From Piper betle (Eukaryota > Streptophyta > Magnoliopsida > Piperales > Piperaceae): DNA of 64,000 nt. This document shows, one piece after another, positions 22,104 to 34,398 of the stretch. The stretch lies in the NCBI GenBank assembly GCA_033002965.1, contig JAURVB010013555.1:1-64000 (forward strand), in the 5' to 3' direction. The notes under the pieces are model-generated. The model was given only the letters and a program-made list of their open reading frames with translations, ran no database searches and had not been told where the DNA came from. The position numbers were made by a program, and so were the translations under genes. Position 1 is the first letter of the stretch; each line of letters begins with the position of its first letter.

Positions 22104-23985
22104 TGTAAAACCCGTGACTCAAATCAGGGTTTTATAGTCTGAACCAATCCGTTTGACCATTTTTTTTAGCCGTGTTAATTTTAGAACATGCATACCGGGT
22201 CATGGCCGGTCTTGTGTTCTGAACCATAAGAGTCATGTGTGCTAAGTATATGATGATAATATTAGTAAGACAACAGCAAAATAGGTTATCAGAATATACG
22301 AGAGTATGCCATATTTTTCTTTATTTATTTTAATTAAATCATAGAATTATTTTTAAGCCGAATAACGCATTAGGATGTGTGATGGGCAGTTTGGGTGGAT
22401 TATTAGTTATATAGCATGTCATTAGAATGTTATGTATATTGTGTTTTGCTGGATTTTCCCCAATTTTTTGGATTCTTTTTAGAATTATTATGAGTTAGTA
22501 TTATTTCTCTCAAGTTAGAGTAGAGTCAAGTTTTAATGACGATACGACGATTCGTTTTTCTTCCCGACCACTAGTTTTTCTCCCCGACCATTTGTTTTCT
22601 TCCACCGACATCTTACGAGATGAATCCTGACCTTCTTCTTAACCACTAGTTTTCCCCTTGACAGCTATATATTCCAAACCTCCAATGCTATCACCATCTA
22701 GCCGCGACCAACCTCCTCACCCAACTTCCTTCCCCTTTTCCCTTCCCCTTTCCCCATGATCCTTACTCAAGCTAGTCACAACCTTGTTGCCGTCTCCGTG
22801 TGATTGACGATTAGGTATAGAATTTTATCTGATTTTATTTGATAATGAATTATTTTATGATGCAAATGGTGTGATTGTACATAGGTTTAAATGCATGTTA
22901 ATGGGTAATAATAGTGAATTAGAGTTTACATTCAAATGCATGTAAATAGATGTTGTCTTTTATGGATTGATGAGGAGTGTAACATTCATGCATTATACTA
23001 GGCATTAATATTTAGTCTTGATGTGTAGTTATGGAGTAGGAGTTCACCGCCTAGGTGCATGGGCACGATTGGAGCTTCTGCCATGTCCGTTAGGACTCGT
23101 TTCCTATTTTACGCTCTATTCTATTGTATCTTATTTTATTACTTACAGAATAAGTTAAGTGGTGTTTTATCGGATCCCACTTAACCCGGACAATTTAGTT
23201 GATCAGTTTTCCAAGATTAGTAACCCTCGAGGAAGATACCCCTCGAGTATATTTTCGAAAACAAGATCTACCACAAGTTGCCTTCAGGCCTATTATACAA
23301 ATCCCTTCCCAGACCAATATATAGTTTATCATGTTTTCAATGAGACAAGAGATAGGAAAAACTGACTCGCACGTACTGTGAGCGGGTGCACGTGCCAGTC
23401 AAAGCTGGCTGTTGTCAATCCAGTGGGATCCTGACAAATCCCGTTTTGAGTTCCTCACACTAGAAAAAATGTGGGGGGTTGAAAGGGTACTAAAGGTGAC
23501 TGCTTGAGAGTACTCAGTCTTCGTGCTCAAGGCCAGAAGAATTATGGAAAAAGGAGAGGGCTTTGGATATACTAGTAATCTCGAGGGACCAGAAAATGAA
23601 ATGAGAAAATGCTGAGAGAGGCATCAGCAACAGTAGAATAATCAGTTCAGGATGTTACCTGGTCTGTAGCCAGTGGCTCCTCAGTAGGTGCCCTTCATAG
23701 AGTTCACGAGAAGTACGTGAATGTTTTCCTTTATATGAGAATTTGCTCTCATAGCCAATTTGATATTAGTTATATTTTTAGACCAATAACACTCGTTACT
23801 GACGTACTTTTATAATATATGTAGGTGATGATTATGAATAGGATGAGCTAGCCTAGATGGAGGAGTAGTGACGTCTCTTGCATATACAAATGTCAAATGA
23901 AAGCATGTTTAATATTTTGAGGATGATGTAATGAAATGCAATAGATGACGATGTGGTGTGATATGATGTAATTTGATATCTAAGG
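22104..23985 (+). mobile_element. 3'-truncated diverged Gypsy LTR (copy E)
   Basis: It starts TGTAAAACCC and follows the family landmarks (decayed palindrome near 22506-22530, C-rich block 22560-22800, GTGTAG segment near 23022, TATTATACAAATCCC near 23292, CTCGAGGGACCAG, GGAGGAGTAGTGACG near 23858). Similarity is lost at about 23985, so the last ~800 bp, including the stem-loop and TGTTACA end, are missing. The GC-rich block is much shorter than in young copies. Confidence 0.75.
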
Positions 23986-24688
23986 TATGCTGAAAAATGA
24001 AATCTTGCATAAGGCACATATAGCCATTGAATGAAAACTCTTTTTTGTAATTTGATATTTTTCCATGATATTTTTAAGGGGATTTTCCCTGGTATGGTTT
24101 ACACATGACACAATTCTTTTGATATAGCCAAAGACGGATGTAATTCCTCCATATGTGAAATATGTGCACAAGGTCAACTGTACCTTTTAGTGGGAAAATA
24201 ATAAAGTGAAGCACAATTATTAGTAGGGGCATGGGCTGTGAAGACTGAGAGAAAGGATGAATTTAATGTGAGTAACCGTATTGAATGGGTTATGTCCACG
24301 TGATTGTTCACGCTAGAAAATTTAGGGCCTCTTTGCATTGCGTCATCATCCATCTCACTCCATTCTTCTCTGCCTTGTTCCTCAATCATCATTACTTCAT
24401 TATGTTGGCCATCATAGTCTTCATTAGAGCTTCTTTCTTTGAGAGTGAAACAGTTTGGCGGTGTTGATAGTAGAGGTTATTGGAACACCTTTGTTTTACA
24501 CAATCTGTTGTTTATGTTCTGGAAGTGGAGGGGAGGTTGTACTATTTGTGGTCATGCTGTTGTGAATAGCTGATGGTGGGGGTGGTTGGGTGAAGTCTTG
24601 TGGGTGATGGTGCACGTTGTTCGATGGTCATGGCAGTAAGTAGTTAGAGGAAGATGCGGTTGAGTAGAATTGCTTAGGAGACATGTAT

Positions 24689-24897
24689 GTGTATGTGTAG
24701 AAAAAGAAATGAAGTGACTAGCATGGTATGCTGTGAAGAAAAATGGTAGAGTGTTGGTTTTGTATAGTCACATTTGTATGTCGTTTACAAGGTGTGCACG
24801 TGTAGAAAAAGAATTAAAGTGACTAGCATAGTATGTTGTGAAGAAAGATAGTAGAGTGTTGATGCTATATACTCGCATTCGTATGTTGCTTTGGTTT
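24689..24897 (+). repeat. 105-bp tandem duplication
   Basis: Two adjacent diverged copies sharing GTGTAGAAAAAGAA, GTGACTAGCAT, GTGAAGAAA and GTAGAGTGTTG, with a period of 105 bp. Confidence 0.8.
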
Positions 24898-25814
24898 TTA
24901 TTGGCATACCAGTATGCCAGTCGCAAGGGGACTTAATATTCAACATTGTTGAGTATGATATTAATGAAACTAGCCCTCCATCAAGAAGACTGTGATGTGA
25001 AGCTTAAGATATTGCACTCCCTGTCTCTAACAGAGAAGTTCTTATGTACTATTAAGAGTAACAAGGATCTGGAGGTCAAGATTTATGTGGAGAGGAAAGA
25101 TAAATACATATTGAACATGAGAAGCGAAGATGAAAAGGTTGCTTTTGACGAATATGAGACTAGCGTGACACAAATATCATCATATCAATAGGTGCATCAT
25201 CTTGGCCACCCAATGCCTCATCATTATCCACTACTCCATAAATTTTCCTTACCATTGGGAAAATAACATCTCGTTTTTAACTAGTTGTGATCTCATGACA
25301 ATGTTTCTATTTAGTACTTTACTAGTACTTAAGTTGTTATGATGGCCATCTATTGATATGGTATGTAATTATGGGTCATAACTTGAATTTGGACTACAAA
25401 TATATCAGTATTGCTTCTATCTAGCACATAGTATGTCATTGTTGAATACAAAGGCATATTTTTCCATGAAAGATGTTTAAAGCATGTATATGGATTGTAT
25501 AAAGTATTGGGCATAACAAATATGTCAATATCACTAGTCACAAACATTTTTTATGCAGGTGGATTTTCATTGGGCAAACATATACTATTAATTTATCTTA
25601 ACTATACTGTGCACTTATCTTGCAAAAATTGTTTCAAAAGTACAAAGTGTTAATCAAGGTAGTCAGAAAAACCATTCAAACTAATACTCGAAATCATGTA
25701 AATAGTGTTCACATAACTACCAATTCTGAAAAAAAGTAAACATCAAAATATGATTATTACAAACATATGTATGCAACTCACAAAATTTCAACAATAGGAA
25801 ATGTTTAGCTATCT

Positions 25815-26085
25815 TGGACTCTTCGTCTATCTTTTCAAAACCTCCTTATACGGTAGCTAACATTATGAAATGTCATTGGAAACTTGCCCATGAATTAGAG
25901 AAGCTGCTACATAGAAGCATCCTCACATCTCAATCTATCACCGTTGTGGAACTCTTTGTCTATCTATTCGAAACCTCCTTACACGGTAGCTAACCTCTTT
26001 ATGAAATATCATTGGAAACTTGCCCATGAATCAGAGAAGCTGCTACATAGAAGTGTCCTCACATCTCAATCTGTCACCGTTGTAG
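25815..26085 (+). repeat. ~133-bp tandem duplication
   Basis: Two adjacent copies share CTTGCCCATGAAT, GAGAAGCTGCTACATAGAAG and CTCACATCTCAATCT; the period is about 133 bp with small indels. Confidence 0.85.
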
Positions 26086-26411
26086 ACAAAATAGAAAAAT
26101 GAGACAATTGAGGATTACAATTTGCAAGTAATTGAAACTACATGTGCATTGGGTCGTTTGTATAGATTATGTGAGAGCATATAAACACATACTAACTACG
26201 AGTCATCAGCTACAGTGATTATAACAAGCAAAAGCAAAAAAATATTAGTCTAATTTTCATCCCCTCCACCTACCCACCTCTACCACCAATTCCTCCAATC
26301 CTTACAACCTGAAGATCACCAACGGCACACCACCCTGCCTCAACTCCCCGCTGTTGGCATGCCTCTCCCATGACTCCATCCATAGTAACATCTACCCTGT
26401 GTTGGTGCATT

Positions 26412-26700
26412 AAACATCGAGTTCAAACCGTACAGCTATTGCACCCCTTCCACGTCATTGGAGATGAGCTACACCTTCCTTGACCTAGATGAGATAATCA
26501 GGTACATGATGGCCTCGGAGTTGCAATGGCTGAGGCCAATCAGGTGGCCAATATCTTGCATGACCACTGACTCTAGGTCGATTGCCGTCTGGCACATGAG
26601 CAGGGAGTCAATGTTCTAGTTCTCATCACCATTGAGGAGGAGTGGACCACTGGGTGGGAAGAAGTGGGTGAGCATCCCCTGCACGCCGATCAAAACCAAA
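26412..26700 (-). pseudogene. Matrix metalloproteinase (matrixin) pseudogene
   Basis: Read on the minus strand, the DNA gives the catalytic-domain end of a plant matrix metalloproteinase (peptidase family M10A): THFFPPSGPLLLNGDEN, a stop, then IDLESVVMQDIGHLIGLSH, EAIMYLIISSRSRKV, another stop, and NDVEGVQ-stop-LYG. The zinc-binding HExGHxxGxxH motif reads QDIGHLIGLSH, so the first histidine and the catalytic glutamate are both lost. The methionine of the Met-turn (AIM) is present. Signal peptide, propeptide and the start of the catalytic domain are absent. In plants these are extracellular proteases, usually from intronless genes. Several in-frame stops make this a dead fragment, perhaps a transposon-carried or retroposed piece. 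It is the only host-gene relic I can name here. Confidence 0.85.
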
Positions 26701-26739
26701 ATGAAAGACAAGGGCGAGATGAACCAAGAAGGAAGACTA

Positions 26740-26990
26740 ATCTCTAGAGTGTGAATTTCATTCCCCCAAAAAGTGTCAGTGTGACTATACCCACCAAATC
26801 ACACCCTACCCCACAAACACTAACTTACTTGAGTGTTTGCTTTAGTGTTAAACTTGTCATGTGGCAGCTAACTCATATGAAGGGCAATAATGGCATCCTA
26901 ACCCAAATACCCACACCCAAATAATCTGATCGATCTTCTACCATATCAAAAGAATTCTTGCATGTGCAAACCATATTGAGGAGAAGTCTC
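26740..26990 (-). pseudogene. Possible Copia integrase fragment
   Basis: On the minus strand there is a weak resemblance to the end of a Ty1/Copia integrase (a WF.....F...RS..FG stretch followed about 30 residues later by KLVFVG). Stops and frame changes are many. The call rests on spacing and a few residues only and could be chance. Confidence 0.25.
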
Positions 26991-27189
26991 CTATTTTTAA
27001 ATCATGATTTGAAAGATTAGCCGACACTAAACTATGTTAAAATTTTAGTTTCAAAAATTATTAAGATGCCATAATTTTTTCTAGTTTATAAATTATGCTG
27101 AAAGGATGCCTTAAGCTTTTAAAACTTATTAAATGAAACTCAAATCACATAAAATATAAATATTAATTTAATGCATGTGATACAACTTT

Positions 27190-29560
27190 AGCCTAACAGG
27201 ACACCAAAGGTGTCACATGCATGAAACATGTGCGAATACGACCCTTGACACAACACAAGCACAAAATACCAACCACTCGCTTGGAAATGGGGATGATAGG
27301 AAAACTCAACTGCGGGCACACACGAATATGGCCCTTGCCACAACACAAGCAAAAAAATACAAACCACTCCCTTAGAAATGGGGGATGATAGGAAAACTCA
27401 AATGCGGACACACTCAATGCCCAAGCTTTCCCCCTTCTCCTCCACGGTCTATCTTTGGCCTCTGGCACCGGCGCCCTTTGCTCCTAGCCGATATCTAGCC
27501 TCTGTCACCCCCTCCCTCCACCTTTCTCCTCCTTCTCCTCTCCTTCTTCCTCTTCCTCTTCCCTCACCAAGGTATGTGCCTTCTCCTCCGTTCTTTTCAT
27601 TTCTGTGCATGGTCTTGATGTTTGCATCGAGATCTTCGTGATAAGCATGTAGATAGTTATATCGTCATCATATTATATAGATCTAGTAGTTTTCTTATTG
27701 ATTTTATAATAAAAATGTAATTTTGATTGTTTATTATGTTTTGGCTAATAAAATGTAATAAAATATCCGTGTCAACCTAAAATTGTAAAATACACCAACT
27801 AATCTAGCTAATAACAGTCGAAACAAGGAAAGATTAAAACTTTATACATTTTTGGCTGCACTCAAGTGATCTCGTTTTAAGTGCTAATTTGATTAATTAA
27901 TTAAGTAGTTAAAACAATAATATTTTAACTCGTATTTGGTTGTAAAAAGGTAACAACTTGTACATCTTAAGTTGATTGATAATTAACTTAATTATTTTAA
28001 TTCACTAAATGATATAAGATTAGTTTCATAATTATAATCTTATAAATCATGGACACAGGCATGGGTTTGACTCGAGATCATTCAAGTTCTTCTAATTTAA
28101 AGCTGCTATAGCGAAATTATCATTGGGATAAAGTATAAATAATTGACCCAAAATCTTAAGTTACTTTTCATCATTTTGTCGAGATATTATTCTTGATTAG
28201 TGTGTCAAGTATCTCCATTAAGTTACCCTTAAGATTTTGGGTATTTCGATGTCTCCTGTTAGATTTAAGTGCACGAATGAATTCCAAAAATTATATCAAA
28301 ATGCATCAGGACATCCGATTCAATATTTGGATTTTTTTGCATAATTTTATTCAGCGATGGTGATATGCACAACATGTGAATACAGTGTGATGTGATGTTA
28401 TGTGTGTTTAATTTCCGAACCTTGCATACCATGTCAATTTCTCCATCTAGGATTGTTTGCATGTCATTGCACACATGCATTTTACAGAATTTGAGTTGCG
28501 GTCTGCATTTTCTAGGCAATGCGAAGTCGAGCTCGTTAAGCTAGGACATGGAGCTTGCCTCAACGGTCCGTTAGGATTCCTCTCTGCTTGATTTGTTGCT
28601 TGCCTCTAATGAACTTTTGTTTACATCGTACAACGTATTTAGCAGCATTTTATTGGATTGCGTTACCTATGGACCATCTCATTGGTTTTTAAAATTAATA
28701 AGGCTTTAAGGTTTAGATCTCTTGATAAGTTTTCAAAAGATGAGATCTAGCTCAAAAGTCACTCTAACGCTAGTTATTAGCCTTCCCAGGCCATGTACTT
28801 ATTGTATAAATTTCAGATTTTCTATGTAGGTGTGATATATAGGACTGTGACACTTACCGACAGGTCTAGTTGGTACCCACCTTTATCGCTCGGTTTAGCA
28901 ATTAATATATATTATGATTATGATTATGCTTATTAGCTATAGTAACTGCTAGTAGTGTGTATTCGGCATGAGGCTGCTCTTTGTTGAGTGTATCCAGGCC
29001 ATGCGATTCAATTATGATCAGATAGGCCCTATTGGACTCGGGCATGTTTGTTGACCGGATTTTGGCTCATGCATAGTATTGGCACGTTACTGTTGAGTAT
29101 TCTAGTTCACATACATGTGATTATCTAAGCGGTTATTACTAGGCCCTATTGGCCATTACTTGATAAGATTATGATGTGGGTGTTGGACATTTTCTATTTT
29201 TATGTTGATGTTTCTCGTGAATCATTAGTTTACCATTTGCCAGTTTGGAAATGTTTTTTACAGTTATTTCTGGTCTTGTGATCTTTGATTACTGATGTAT
29301 GTTTTTTATATAGTGTAGTATTGTAGGTTTGACCGGAGACTAGTGGGTTGTTTGATGTAAATTCTATGTGGGGCTAGTGAGCCAAAATAATTATCCATAT
29401 GAGGTTGTAGGCCACATAAGGAGAATAGTGTTTTGGGGCTGGTGAGCCACTTTGAATTTATGTATAAGAGCCTGTGGGCCTGTTGATAGTATTGCAGTGT
29501 TGCCCTGTGTAGAATGATTGAAATGTTTATCACTAACCCGTATTTGAGCTATTTTACAAA
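27190..29560 (+). repeat. Ancient LTR relic with C-rich block
   Basis: No gene. A pyrimidine-rich block (27420-27560) ends CACCAAGGTATGTG, which looks like an exon/donor junction. Downstream landmarks follow the main LTR family at low identity: GCATTTTATTGGATTGCG (28648), AATTAATAAGGCTTTAAGG, AGATGAGATC, TTATTAGCCTTCCCAGGCC (28779), a TATA-like TTGTATAAAT (28802), and GAGGAGGCTTACAATGG (29581). A 90-bp tandem duplication is at 27232-27411. I read it as a very old relative of the 2.9-kb LTR. Confidence 0.45.
27232..27411 (+). repeat. 90-bp tandem duplication
   Basis: Two adjacent copies share CACAACACAAGCA, GGATGATAGGAAAACTCAA and the flanking CGAATA(C/T)G; the period is 90 bp. Confidence 0.85.
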
Positions 29561-32500
29561 GGTCAGTGGATCTTAACCCTTGAGGAGGCTTACAATGGAC
29601 AGTTTACAAGATTTTCATACAATGCATATTAATCATACTAACATTGGAAAGATCTTAAACTTAAGAGCTCCTAAATAAGCACTCCGAATCACAAGAGAGA
29701 CAACACCTCCCCTGCAACTAAAAGGGTAACTTTCATAAGCAATAATCACTCCAAAATACAAACTGCATGAAACCAATACCCCCAATGCAGCTAAAAGCTT
29801 GAGTTCTTGAAAGATGTGGATGTATGACTAGGTTCTTATACTTAGTTCTAGGGATTTGGATTAGGTGTCTTATTAGTTGATGCTAATAACCTTGCCGTAA
29901 TGTAAACACTAGATCATGGTTACCTATTTCTCATACCCACAAAAGATAAATTAAAATAGAGAGGCATCATTGCGTGCCAGAGCATCATAACCTAACTCGC
30001 GCTCTTCGCATGGCTCTTCATGTTGTATAAACCATAAGCTCTACTTGTCCGCATTTCTCTAACACTCACACATAGTTGCAACCAATTAAGTTTTGTGTAC
30101 CATTAATTATTCATAGTCATGTTTCGAGACTTTGAGGCTTATATACCTTGCAGACAATTATTAACCTTTGCCCCAAAATTAAATACCATGCACAATAATT
30201 ATAGTAATATTATAATAAAGGCATTCGTACGCAAACCAACCATGACATACACCCAATCCAGAATCATACGTGGTGAGTATGTTTTGGGCATATACTGAAT
30301 AATACAGATTAAATATTTAAAGACTAGCAAATGCCCATGAAAACATAACACTTCAAGAAAGCTCATAGGTTGTAAACAAGAACAATTTACATAAAATAGA
30401 CCGAAACACAAGCTCAGTACAACATACATACATAGCTTACGCCCACACATCCTCAATATAACACCAGCCATGGTACTCAAATGTCATTGGAAGAATTTAT
30501 TAAGTTAGTGCTCCAAATTCCTAAAAATGTGTTGTGTTACATAGTACCCTCATCATTGCACTACATTAGGGGTTACACGAGTACTAGTGTAATTCAATTT
30601 ACACATACAATAATCTTATCTTCATTAAAATGAAACCCCAATATACTTATAATAGTATAGGGCTTCTACAAGATAGTTTCTTGAGTTTAGGTTTCAAAAA
30701 CCATTATGGGATCTCAGTCTCAAATTTTTAATCTTTGAAAAATATGACAAAATGGGCTGTCATAACTGGGATCCAATCAAATACCGCCAATGTTGTTCCA
30801 CGTCAGAAACTTGATTAAACTTGACACTCAACGAGCCAAATAGACATGAAGTAGAAGAGGCTGATGGACCTGGATGAGTTAAAATCATCGTCCTAAACCA
30901 GTGAGCTCACCCCACATATACTAACAAGAAGATGAAATCCGAATCACAATCAGATCGTATTAGCACACAAAATGAGACAACACCTCCACACATGAATTAA
31001 GATTTAGGGTTTAATGTACACTTAGTAGAAAGTCCAAACATAGGATTTTATCAAATGAACTTAACTGAATGATTTTTCGGACAGGATAAACAGGTGATTA
31101 AATGGGTTGAAATTTAGATTTGTGGGCCTCGAAACTCTAAGGGTTTATTGTAAAAATTATCAAGTGCTTGCTCATTGGCCAACATCGTAAACAAGCCCCA
31201 CCAATGTAAGGCTAAGGTGCTGGGAATAGTGTTCATGGGCTGCACACCAATTTTACTATACCTTGTTCATGGACTTGGAGATTCGGAATGGGCTTGAGTA
31301 GAAGGGTAGGGTTATCCAACACCATGGGTTTTAGCTTAGTAAAAGATTAGATCCAAAGCCCTAGTAATTAGGACTAAGTGGCCTCGGTAAGAGCAAGCAT
31401 TGGCCAAGGGATTTCTCGAGTTGGATGGACCCGAGTGGCTTGGGAAATTTCTATCAAATTATCTACCAAACCAATTAGCCTGAAATTTTATAGAGATGCT
31501 TTGGGGATACATCCTTAGGTCTGCGAGAAAGTTCTTAAAATTTCGCAACGCTTCATTCCTATGCACTCCCAATATCAAAGCTAGCTACTGACTATATGAA
31601 TTTTAATTAACCCCAAATTTTACATGATGATATAAGACAATCATTCAATCCTCATAAAATTTTGAAAGATATTATAAAATTTTTTTAAGGTCAACTAAGA
31701 GCACAAACACAAAACATAACCAACTACACTAGAAACACAACATACACAAGCAAATGTTAGATTTTTACTCAGGCTTTTAATGAGGTCATCTTAGCTTGGT
31801 ATTTGAGTGATACATAGGCAACACCTAGTACAACAATTATGCAAAAGATGACATACAAAGGATACCTACATTGGGGGACAAAATTGCTGAAATTGGCGGA
31901 TAGGCTACTTTAAACAGTAATGCTGCCGCATTTCTCTTATTTTGACTCCAGACATGCCAATACAGGTCGAAACAAGAGAAAAAAGCTTCATCAACATTGT
32001 AGATATACCCCTTGTGAACATGATGAAAGTGATAGTATAGAAAAATAGAATGTAGAGCAAGAGTTATAGCAAATCTACCAATACTGTGTAAATATGCAGC
32101 TATGGCATGCTAAAATATACATAACTATTTAATGAAGCATGTAAAATCATGAAAATTCAACCTAAATACTCCTAACACACTCATGTACATGATAAAAATG
32201 TCACAAAAATACAAACAAGCACCACACGGAGCAACAATAAGCAAAATCAAGCACATAATACCAAGGGGAGGGGAGACTTACCTCCAAGGCACCAAGGGGA
32301 GGTCTGTTGGGGCTTCCTACCTGAAGACCTATAACTCTAGGGCCCTAGGAATTGGCGAGGCTTACTAGAGAAAGGAGAAGCCATGGAAGGAAGCAAGAAG
32401 GCTGGGAAGCATGGGTGGGGTTGGACCAAGTCAATGAAAGGGAGAAAATAGGAGAAGGAGGCATAGTTTGCTGATGTCACAAGAAAGGTGCCACCATGCA

Positions 32501-32985
32501 ACAGGGCATGCGCTAGGTGCAAGGGTGCTGGCCCAGCACCTTAGCGCGTGCCTAAAAATCCTAATTCCTTAACTGTCCAGGATAAGGGCTCTAGGAGGGT
32601 GCCTTTGTGCTAGAAGTTGAGTGCACAAACATTTTGTTTAAACACTAAGACAGCCAAGACGACGTCGAGAACTGTACCGTGGGTTTGCAAGTGCTGTGAA
32701 GACCAAAAGGGGTTCCAAACACATGGCATGCAAACAAGACTCGCGAGGTAATCGGTACTAATATCTACCAAGACTCGACTTAATTGAATTAGAAATGAAA
32801 AGGTTAGGTACATAGTGTCCAAATAGGTGTATTGATCATTGAAGGAGGCAAAGACTAGACAAATATACACCATACCATACTGGAATCATGGCAAAAAGGT
32901 CGGACACAACTAACTTTATTCAGCTCAAGACCGAATCGACTCAAAACCCCTAGGGCGAATAACCAGAATTTTACAAAACCGTAGC
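29561..32985 (-). repeat. Possible ancient LTR relic, minus strand
   Basis: No gene is visible. On the minus strand a GCGGTATTTGATTGGATCCC string (30766-30785) matches the family's GTGGCGTTTTATTGGATCCC. A pyrimidine-rich block lies at about 32300-32560, ending in a donor-like GGAGGTAAGT (32277-32286). A TGTAAAATTCTGG-type start lies near 32980. Spacing of these marks fits an old LTR of the copy-B size. Identity is low, so this is suggestive only. Confidence 0.35.
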
Positions 32986-34398
32986 CACCCAAAGCACCCT
33001 CTTACCTCCCTCCACATCGTCCTCTCACGTGTGATGTCAAACCATATTAAGTGGGTTGTGGATTTTATTCATGGTTGTAATGATTTTGGGGCAAAATGGG
33101 CTGGGCATTGAGCATAGTTATTTCAATTTCTAACTTACATTACATTAGTTACTTTAGGGTCTATTTGGTTGAAATGAAAGTAGTGTAAAGGATATGAAAA
33201 GTTTAAGATAGTCCACCTTAACAAAAGTAGTATATTTAATTTGTTTTATAGAAAAAATAATATTAAGTTAATTATTTTGTACATAAATTAAGTATAATCA
33301 TATCTAAGTCAGAACAAAAAATAATGATGTTTAATTTATGCAAGTTACAAATATGCTCTCCTATGAGCCATTCACCCTCTTTCTTATCTCAATCAAAAAG
33401 AAAAAGGGGGAAGTTTTTTAGTGCATGATATAATACATATATGGGCTACTTGAATGTAACCGTAATTGATTTGAACACAAACACATTGTAAATGTAAACA
33501 TTTTCTTAGGATAATATTGCTTATATAATAATCTTAGTAAGGTTGACTATTTAAAATTTTTATGTAATTTATATTTATTTATTGTTAATGTAAGATCCCA
33601 AATTCATTAGCTCAGCCAGTTCCACATCAAATTAAAGGTATGATGTAATGTACTAGTGAAAATAAACTTATGATCTTCAATATTGGTTGTCCACTTTTTA
33701 AAAAATAATAGGTTGATTAGTTTACACTGATTGGGTCGAGTTGTTATAGATGGCGATAGATCTAGCCCAAAATTGTGTTTGATGATAGGGGTCTGGATAA
33801 TAAAAAGGAATTTCAAAGACAAAATTTGTATAAGGTAGGTGGAAAGCCAGATCCCTCAATTAGTTAGTTTAATTAGTTCGTTCCATATCCATTACCTACT
33901 AGGGTAAACTTCAATATATTTGTAGGTATGAGCTATGATCTTTAATTTGGTTGATTAGTTTTAATGAAATAATTAAACCTATCAATTTGCATTAATTGAG
34001 CCAGACTATTATAGTAAACCAAACAAAACCTTAGAGAAAATAAGTATTTATCGTCAAATAAAACAGCATGTGAACTATTTGGGCATAATGATTGTAATTC
34101 TCATTTCTAGAAAGGCTATTATCAAATTAATTTGTAAAATGGCTATACAAGTTGATTGTAATAAATTGAATGCTAACAATGCTCATATTTTTATTTAGGC
34201 TCTGTTTGGTTAGTATAAAATATATGGAAATGACATAAAAATTTTAAATTGTCAATCTTATTAAAAATAGTATATATATATAATTAATATTTTAAAGAAA
34301 AATTATTACATTCTCAAAGTATTTTGTAGTGAAATTTCAATGTAAAATCTGAGCTGTCAGCCCACTCTATTACTTTTGGTTCACTAGGTTAACCGACC
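32986..34398. other. AT-rich region with candidate terminal repeats
   Basis: No gene. Inverted motifs GGTCTATTTGGTT (33158) and AACCAAACAAAACC (34017-34030) could bound an ~880-bp non-autonomous DNA transposon, but no target duplication is readable. Diverged direct repeats occur inside (about 33605-33745 and 33860-34010). A second GGCTCTGTTTGGTT lies at 34199. Confidence 0.35.

Larger units (their letters stand above)
23986..26411. other. Unclassified AT-rich region
   Basis: No recognised gene. It contains two tandem duplications (listed separately) and an 81-codon open frame at 24946-25191 (plus; lysine- and glutamate-rich, no motif I recognise) that I would not call a gene without expression evidence. 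Confidence 0.5.

Noticed and set aside
24946..25191. 81-codon frame as a small gene
   Set aside because: No motif, no recognisable homologue, no promoter context. Its length is within what AT-rich DNA gives by chance.
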